Shown here: positions 25,591-30,385 of the stretch, in pieces
Layout: the number at the start of each line of letters is the position of its first letter
How positions within the stretch are numbered: the stretch's first letter is position 1
Source: Rhodospirillaceae bacterium
GTDB lineage: Bacteria > Pseudomonadota > Alphaproteobacteria > UBA11136
NCBI GenBank assembly: GCA_018663165.1
Contig: JABJES010000259.1
Coordinates: forward strand, 1-30,385
Direction of reading: 5' to 3'
DNA: 30,385 nt
Position numbers and translations under genes: made by a program
The notes under the pieces: model-generated
The model's input: only the letters and a program-made list of their open reading frames with translations
Databases searched by the model: none
Told to the model about the DNA's origin: nothing

Positions 25591-27616
25591 CCTGCCTAAA
25601 AACCGCACTAAATCCCGGGCTCCCCTTGAACGTAAGCTGAAGGTCCCGAAGGCTAAAGGATTGCGTGTTCATAATCTTTGAGAGAGTTTGTTTGCCTGTT
25701 CTGCCGATTATTTCGCGAAGCTCCCTTCTATTTTTATGCTCTTCCAGCTTAAGGGTTTTTTTATCTTCAAGAAGGGTAAAGCCGTCCACCGTTTCCTCGC
25801 CAAGCTCAAGCAGGTTGGCGGGTATTTCTATTTTCCTCATCGCCGCTTCTTCCTGGATCGGTGGAAAAGTTGCAAAATTCAGGTCGCTGATGGCCTTTAG
25901 AATAGAGTCTGGAATCTGATTAAATGACTTGATGGCTTCATAAATGACGGCATCAAACGCAGGTTTGAATTCCTGCAGTAAAACCAGGCTGTGTTTTATA
26001 TTTAGTTTTTCAAAATCCAGATTAATAAGCCGTGAAAAGTTATTTTTGTCATTAAAGTAAGTTTCGATCTCGTCGGCGCTATCAAACCATTCTTCCTGCG
26101 ATTCATGATCAAACCGGGTAAAAAATTCTGTGACGGATAAAGTTTCCGGACCTGAGTCAGGCTCTTTTTCGCCGCAGGATTGAAGCAGTTTTTGTAGCGC
26201 GTCTACGGGATTTATGCCGTAGATCTGGGCCGTTTTGAGTAGAGGCTTGTAAACTTCCGTATTCCAGGCGATGTCGATCAGGAAGTGAAGTTTTCGTAGA
26301 TAAAAGAGATCATCCTCTTTCATCGTAGATGTCCCGCGCAGGCTCTCTTCATACTCGAATGCGTGTAACTTCGTTCCGTCAGGGCAGTTATAGATTCCCG
26401 CATCGCCGTGTATCAGGCGATATCTGGTTTTGAAGTCGTAATTTTTTCTCGTCTCAGTTGAGTTCGTTTCCGCGCCCGCCAGGAGACGCATGTTGTGGCT
26501 CTGGATAATATCAACTCCGAAATCGCAGAGCTTTCTCAGTGAGTCGATGTGCGTTGCCAGAGTCTCGCCTGGCAATGGCACGATGAGGTCAGAATAGGTG
26601 CGGCTTCCCATGCGATGGAATTTCTTCTGGTATTCGATATAAGTATCCGTGGATATGTTGTCGCGCTTGATATTGGCCATGACCTGTTCGGTTAAACTCT
26701 GTACGGCCATGACGGGCACGGTCATATCACCAAGAATTTCACCAATTTCTAGGTTACGGTCCGTCGCATTCTTGGCGAGCCATATATGGCATTTGTCGGG
26801 CCATCCGGTTCTGTCTTTGGCCTGTCGAATAGCCGTGGCAATTTCCACATCTCTCTTAAGAATGCCGAAGTTGGCATCACAAACAATCCAGTTGCGTGCC
26901 TTTGAACGGGAAGAAACATAATCAATTTCGGCCAGTGCGGTTTCCAGGTCAAAGCGTCTCACCATGTCTTTGGAAGCTGCGCCCCAGGCGCAAAAGGTAC
27001 ATTTGAAAGGGCACCCCCGGTTGGTTTCAAACATCGGGATCATGCCCGCTTCAAGAAATTCGTCGAGATATCCCCCGAGGTAGGGAGAGTCGATATTGTC
27101 TATAACTTTTCCGAGGTGGCGCTCGCCGGTGAAATGGATTTCATCGCCTTTGCGCCAAACGATATTTTTGGGCAATTGCGTATGATCTCCGCGCGCATGT
27201 CGCTGCCACTCAATCATTTCAGAGAATGGCTCTTCCCCGCCGTCGATAATCAGGAAGTCGACATAGTCATGACGGTTGAGATAGGCCATGCGTCGCGCGG
27301 GTTCGCTATCTATATTGGGCCCCCCGGCAATGATGAGGGCATCGGGCAGGAGCTTGCGGACGTGCCGCCCGATTGCAATGTTGAGATTTTCACTCCAGCC
27401 ATAATTGGAGAAGCCTATTATTTCGGGCCTCTCATCGGCAATTCGAGAAAGAAATTTTTCAGGGTGCTTAAACAGGGAGATATCAACGCTTTTGCCGTGG
27501 GTGGCCATGGCATAAGCTTTGATATAGCCAATATTCAGGGGAACAGGCAAAGACGATTCGTTGACGGAGTACGTATGCCCCAAGTCTGCCAAAAATATTT
27601 TCGTCGGCAGTTGCAT
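25583..27616 (-). CDS. B12-binding-domain radical SAM protein
   Basis: 677 residues. The N-terminal ~150 residues resemble a cobalamin-binding domain (PEIIGFSNYGW..., DALIIAGGPN) but lack the DxHxxG ligand motif. The radical SAM core follows, with the cluster motif CPFKCTFC (Cys202, Cys206, Cys209), then VCDANFGI and SDLIVPLPGET. The last ~220 residues match nothing I recognise. Many proteins of this arrangement methylate unactivated carbons or catalyse other radical chemistry; the reaction cannot be named here. A strong ribosome site (AGGTGAG) precedes the ATG. Next to two methyltransferases, a methylating or rearranging role in glycan tailoring is plausible. Confidence 0.85.
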   Translation of the reverse strand: MQLPTKIFLADLGHTYSVNESSLPVPLNIGYIKAYAMATHGKSVDISLFKHPEKFLSRIADERPEIIGFSNYGWSENLNIAIGRHVRKLLPDALIIAGGPNIDSEPARRMAYLNRHDYVDFLIIDGGEEPFSEMIEWQRHARGDHTQLPKNIVWRKGDEIHFTGERHLGKVIDNIDSPYLGGYLDEFLEAGMIPMFETNRGCPFKCTFCAWGAASKDMVRRFDLETALAEIDYVSSRSKARNWIVCDANFGILKRDVEIATAIRQAKDRTGWPDKCHIWLAKNATDRNLEIGEILGDMTVPVMAVQSLTEQVMANIKRDNISTDTYIEYQKKFHRMGSRTYSDLIVPLPGETLATHIDSLRKLCDFGVDIIQSHNMRLLAGAETNSTETRKNYDFKTRYRLIHGDAGIYNCPDGTKLHAFEYEESLRGTSTMKEDDLFYLRKLHFLIDIAWNTEVYKPLLKTAQIYGINPVDALQKLLQSCGEKEPDSGPETLSVTEFFTRFDHESQEEWFDSADEIETYFNDKNNFSRLINLDFEKLNIKHSLVLLQEFKPAFDAVIYEAIKSFNQIPDSILKAISDLNFATFPPIQEEAAMRKIEIPANLLELGEETVDGFTLLEDKKTLKLEEHKNRRELREIIGRTGKQTLSKIMNTQSFSLRDLQLTFKGSPGFSAVFRQVI

Positions 27617-27680
27617 AATGATCTCACCTGTATCCCATAGAGAAAAAATTTCTTGTTCGGGCTCAACTTGCGCTATCTGC

Positions 27681-27697
27681 CTGATTAGGTTAATCAG
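27681..27697. repeat. Perfect 7-base inverted repeat, possible operator
   Basis: CTGATTA-GGT-TAATCAG. The arms are perfect with a 3-base spacer, and there is no T run after it, so it looks more like a dimeric regulator site than a terminator. It lies 65 bases from the radical SAM start and 80 from the SxtJ-like start. Function inferred only from symmetry and position. Confidence 0.4.
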
Positions 27698-27732
27698 TCT
27701 TTGAGAGACTCATGCTTTGATGCTGGATGCAC

Positions 27733-27768
27733 CCTTTCCTGGGCGATGATCCTTTCCTAGATGATGAT
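27733..27768 (+). repeat. Tandem imperfect 18-base repeat ahead of the SxtJ-like gene
   Basis: Two adjacent 18-base units (27733-27750 and 27751-27768), both starting CCTTTCCT and ending GATGAT, agree at 15 of 18 positions. The second ends 8 bases before ATG 27777, where a ribosome site would be expected; no good one is visible. It may be a replication-slippage product or a regulator site. Confidence 0.5.
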
Positions 27769-27776
27769 ATAGACAT

Positions 27777-28211
27777 ATGGAAGAAAAACGTCGAGCTGAT
27801 AAAGGCTTTTCCTCCGACGAAAAGGCGGAAGGGCCTTCGGACCGCTCCTTCGGACTGGTTTTTACCGCCGTCTTTGCCTTGATCGGGCTGTGGCCTCTGC
27901 TCAATGGGGGGACGGCGCGCATCTGGGCGCTGGCCGTCTCCGTTATTTTCCTTGTTGTGTCTTTTGCCCGGCCCGCGATTCTGGCGCCGCTCAACCGTCT
28001 GTGGATGCGGTTTGGCGAGCTGCTTCATAAAATCGTCAACCCCATCGTTATGGGGTTGATGTTTTTTTGCGCAGTGACGCCGACGGGGCTTATTATGCGA
28101 GCCATGGGAAAAGACCTTTTGCATCTGAAGAAAGATCCGGCGGCGAAAAGCTATTGGATCGAACGTCAACCGCCCGGGCCCGCGCCCGAGAGCATGAAAC
28201 ACCAGTTTTAA
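27777..28211 (+). CDS. SxtJ-family membrane protein
   Basis: 144 residues. After a charged N-terminal tail (1-22), three hydrophobic stretches follow: SFGLVFTAVFALIGLWPLL, WALAVSVIFLVVSF and IVMGLMFFCAVTPTGLIM. This matches the small SxtJ membrane family, named from the saxitoxin cluster, which is found beside NodU/CmcH-type carbamoyltransferases. The biochemical role is unknown; a membrane partner or anchor for the carbamoyltransferase is often assumed. It heads a three-gene run: 10 bases to the next small gene, which is 9 bases from the carbamoyltransferase. No clear ribosome site; the tandem repeat sits in its place. Confidence 0.85.
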   Translation: MEEKRRADKGFSSDEKAEGPSDRSFGLVFTAVFALIGLWPLLNGGTARIWALAVSVIFLVVSFARPAILAPLNRLWMRFGELLHKIVNPIVMGLMFFCAVTPTGLIMRAMGKDLLHLKKDPAAKSYWIERQPPGPAPESMKHQF

Positions 28212-28221
28212 GGAGTTATGG

Positions 28222-28371
28222 ATGTCTTTTCTGCGTGAACTCTGGGCCTTTATGAGGGCGCGTAAAAAGTTCTGGCTGCTGCCGATCATCATCCTGATGC
28301 TTGTTTTCGGTGGTTTGATCGTGTTGGCTCAGGGGTCGGCTGTGGCGCCCTTTATTTACACCATCTTTTAG
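28222..28371 (+). CDS. Small membrane protein, DUF5989/SxtK-like
   Basis: 49 residues beginning MSFLRELWAFM, then a basic RARKK stretch and a single hydrophobic helix (FWLLPIIILMLVFGGLIVLA). It has a good ribosome site (AAGGAG, 7 bases before ATG). The size, single helix and position between SxtJ-like and carbamoyltransferase genes match the tiny SxtK/DUF5989 proteins. The basic residues before the helix suggest the N-terminus faces the cytoplasm. Function unknown, probably tied to its two neighbours. Confidence 0.85.
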   Translation: MSFLRELWAFMRARKKFWLLPIIILMLVFGGLIVLAQGSAVAPFIYTIF

Positions 28372-28380
28372 ATCAAGATT

Positions 28381-30216
28381 TTGCGCATTCTCGGTATCTC
28401 AGCTTTTTATCACGACAGTGCCGCGGCGCTGGTCGAGGACGGGCATATTGTCGCTGCTGCCCAGGAAGAGCGATTTACCCGTAAGAAGCACGATGACGCC
28501 TTCCCATCGAATGCTATCGCCTATTGTCTGGAGGCGGCGGGCTGTGATCTCGAGGGTGTAGATCACGTCGTCTTTTACGATAAGCCGTTTATTAAATTCG
28601 AGCGCCTGCTGGAAACCTATGTTGCCTTTGCGCCGCGAGGGTTTGCCAGCTTTGCCATGGCGGTGCCGATCTGGATCAAGGAAAAGCTTTTTCAGAAAGA
28701 TGTGTTGAGAAAGAAACTGGCCAGGTTCGAGGAAGGCTTCGATTCTGAAACCAGGCTGCTTTTTTCCGAGCATCATCAATCCCACGCTGCCAGCGCCTTT
28801 TACCCCTCACCGTTTGATGAGGCCGTGGTGCTGACCATGGACGGGGTTGGCGAATGGGCAACGACCAGCGTCGCCATCGGGCGCGGCAACCGACTGGAAA
28901 CGATCAAGGAAATTCATTTTCCCCATTCTCTCGGCCTGCTCTATTCGGCCTTTACCTATTACACTGGATTTCGGGTCAATTCCGGCGAATACAAGGTAAT
29001 GGGGCTGGCCCCTTACGGTGAGCCGAAATACGTCGATCTAATTTTGGAAAATATCATCGACTTAAAGGAAGACGGCTCTTTCCGCCTCAATCTCGATTAT
29101 TTCGATTATTGCACCGGCTTGACGATGACCAACAAGCGCTTTGATGCGCTGTTCGGTGGGCCGCCGCGTCGTTCGGACGAGCCAGTGCGGCAAAAGGAAA
29201 TGGATTTGGCGGCCTCGGTCCAGGCGGTGACGGAAGAAGTGGTGCTGCGTATGACCCGTGCTCTGGCGGCAGAAACTGGCATCGACAATCTCTGCCTTGC
29301 CGGTGGTGTGGCACTCAATTGCGTCGCCAATGGTAAAGTGCTGCGTGATGGAGCGTTTAAGAATATCTGGGTACAGCCCGCCGCCGGTGATGCCGGTGGT
29401 GCGCTGGGCGCGGCATTGGCGGCTTATTACTGGAATCTTGGTAATGAGCGCAAGCTGGGTGACGGCATGGATGGGATGGCCGGTGGCTATCTCGGGCCGG
29501 AATTTGATCAGCAGGATATTGAGACGCGCCTTAAATCCATTGGCGCGGTTTTTGAGGTGATGGATGACAACGGTCTGATCGATGAGGTCGCCGATGCCCT
29601 GGCCGATGAAAAGGCTGTTGGCTGGTTTCAGGGGCGGATGGAATTCGGCCCCCGGGCGCTCGGCGGGCGCTCGATCATTGGCGATCCCCGCTCACCCTCA
29701 ATGCAAAAAACGCTCAACCTCAAGGTTAAATACCGCGAAAGTTTCCGTCCCTTCGCACCGTCGGTTCTGGCCGAGGATGTCGCCGACTGGTTTGAGATTA
29801 AGGAAGCCAGTCCCTATATGCTGATGGTCGCCGACGTGCAGCCTAAGCGCCGCCGTGAGATGAGTGCAGATGAACAGGCCCTGTTCGGTATCGATAAGCT
29901 CAACGTCGCGCGCTCGGAGATACCCGCTGTTACTCATGTGGATTATTCGGCCCGGATCCAAACCGTGCATAAGGAAACAAATTCGCGCTATCACGCCCTG
30001 ATCTCGGCGTTCAAGGCACGCACCGGCTGTCCGGTGGTGGTCAATACATCTTTTAATGTGCGCGGTGAGCCAATCGTCGGCAGTCCGGAAGACGCCTTTC
30101 GTTGTTTTATGGGCACCGGGATGGAGGTTTTGGCGGTGGGCAATTGTCTCTTGCGCAAGGAAGCCCAGGACCCGGCCCTGAAACTGGATTACAAGAACGC
30201 TTTTGAGCTTGATTGA
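28381..30216 (+). CDS. NodU/CmcH/SxtI-family carbamoyltransferase
   Basis: 611 residues from TTG 28381, which gives the family N-terminus MRILGISAFYHDSAAAL. The ASKHA-type N-terminal domain has SEHHQSHAASAFYPS (metal and nucleotide site histidines), VLTMDGVGEW and LAGGVALNCVANG. The C-terminal carbamoyltransferase domain has GRMEFGPRALGGRSIIGDPR and VVNTSFNVRGEPIV. These enzymes use carbamoyl phosphate and ATP via carbamoyl-AMP and carbamoylate a hydroxyl of a sugar or other acceptor. Length is that of the full-size family. Here it ends the SxtJ-SxtK-like trio and is followed by a strong terminator. The acceptor is most likely a sugar of the glycan built by this island. Confidence 0.93.
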   Translation: MRILGISAFYHDSAAALVEDGHIVAAAQEERFTRKKHDDAFPSNAIAYCLEAAGCDLEGVDHVVFYDKPFIKFERLLETYVAFAPRGFASFAMAVPIWIKEKLFQKDVLRKKLARFEEGFDSETRLLFSEHHQSHAASAFYPSPFDEAVVLTMDGVGEWATTSVAIGRGNRLETIKEIHFPHSLGLLYSAFTYYTGFRVNSGEYKVMGLAPYGEPKYVDLILENIIDLKEDGSFRLNLDYFDYCTGLTMTNKRFDALFGGPPRRSDEPVRQKEMDLAASVQAVTEEVVLRMTRALAAETGIDNLCLAGGVALNCVANGKVLRDGAFKNIWVQPAAGDAGGALGAALAAYYWNLGNERKLGDGMDGMAGGYLGPEFDQQDIETRLKSIGAVFEVMDDNGLIDEVADALADEKAVGWFQGRMEFGPRALGGRSIIGDPRSPSMQKTLNLKVKYRESFRPFAPSVLAEDVADWFEIKEASPYMLMVADVQPKRRREMSADEQALFGIDKLNVARSEIPAVTHVDYSARIQTVHKETNSRYHALISAFKARTGCPVVVNTSFNVRGEPIVGSPEDAFRCFMGTGMEVLAVGNCLLRKEAQDPALKLDYKNAFELD

Positions 30217-30245
30217 ATAGGCGAACCGTTCCAATACGCTAAAAA

Positions 30246-30269
30246 GGCCCCCTGCAGGGGGCCTTTTTT
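30246..30269 (+). terminator. Rho-independent terminator
   Basis: GGCCCCCTGCAGGGGGCC (30246-30263) is a perfect palindrome able to form a 7-base G+C stem with a TGCA loop, preceded by A5 and followed by T6. The flanking A and T runs make it work on both strands. It ends the carbamoyltransferase transcript and that of the converging gene at the right edge. Confidence 0.93.
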
Positions 30270-30307
30270 ATTGCGTGGGGGGCTCGGCGGGTCGATTGGT
30301 GGCGTGT

Positions 30308-30385
30308 TTAATCCTGCTGCGGCAAAGTGGCGCGGATTGTCGCCAACAGATCTTCGTTGGTGGTTGTGGATTTGACCAGGGCGGC
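30308..30385 (-). CDS. 3' end of an unidentified convergent gene
   Basis: The minus-strand frame is open from the right edge to TAA (30308-30310) and encodes 25 residues ending ATLPQQD. Its position just past a two-way terminator and its codon use support a real gene. The visible piece, containing LVKSTTTNEDLLATIR, is too short to name. Confidence 0.5.
   Translation of the reverse strand, partial: AALVKSTTTNEDLLATIRATLPQQD

Larger units (their letters stand above)
27617..27776. other. Divergent intergenic region with repeats
   Basis: 160 bases between the radical SAM gene (minus) and the SxtJ-like gene (plus). It marks the return to G+C-rich genes and must hold promoters for one or both sides. 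It contains the inverted repeat and the tandem repeat listed separately. No convincing -35/-10 pair was found on either strand. Confidence 0.45.

Noticed and set aside
27690..28292. 200-residue minus-strand open frame over the SxtJ-like gene
   Set aside because: The plus-strand product has clear membrane helices and family context; the reverse product is Arg/Gln/Pro-rich, low in complexity, and looks like an antisense artefact.

Overview
The window reads as part of a large surface-glycan / nonulosonic-acid biosynthesis island from a Gram-negative bacterium, probably an alphaproteobacterium of Rhodospirillales type. That assignment is inferred from overall protein character and codon use; there is no rRNA or marker gene to confirm it. 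Coding is almost continuous. No tRNA, rRNA, CRISPR array or insertion sequence was seen.

Positions 2-20872 are all on the plus strand, tightly packed, with many 1-10 base overlaps. In order they carry the 3' end of a CMP-sugar synthetase; an asparagine synthase; a PhyH-like oxygenase; an asparagine-synthase-like protein without the glutaminase cysteine; a GT4 glycosyltransferase; a WbpB/WbpE/WbpD-type module (3-dehydrogenase, aminotransferase, N-acetyltransferase); a PseB-type UDP-GlcNAc 4,6-dehydratase; an RmlD-like reductase; a NeuB/PseI-family synthase; a GT2 transferase; an SpsF-like cytidylyltransferase; a GT-B-like unknown; a pseudaminic-acid-associated methylase; and a DUF4910 aminopeptidase-fold protein. 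Two remarkable fusions follow: AAC(3)-type acyltransferase + FkbH, then MaoC + SDR + acyl carrier protein. Together they look like a self-contained machine that makes an ACP-bound hydroxyacyl (probably glyceryl-derived) group and places it on an amino sugar.

From about 20887 base composition rises (40 of 60 bases G+C at 21001-21060, against 27 of 60 at 2281-2340). A GT4 transferase and a third asparagine synthase (20887-23841), and an SxtJ / SxtK-like / carbamoyltransferase trio (27777-30216), share this richer composition. Between them is a less G+C-rich block (23865-27616) with a frameshifted FkbM methyltransferase, a TylF-like methyltransferase and a B12-binding radical SAM protein. This block looks inserted.

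The carbamoyltransferase is followed by a strong intrinsic terminator (about 30246-30269) and the 3' end of an opposing gene. The genes plausibly build, decorate (N-acylation, O-methylation, amidation, carbamoylation) and transfer unusual amino sugars for O-antigen, capsule or flagellin. No polymerase, flippase or flagellin is visible, so the final acceptor cannot be decided here.
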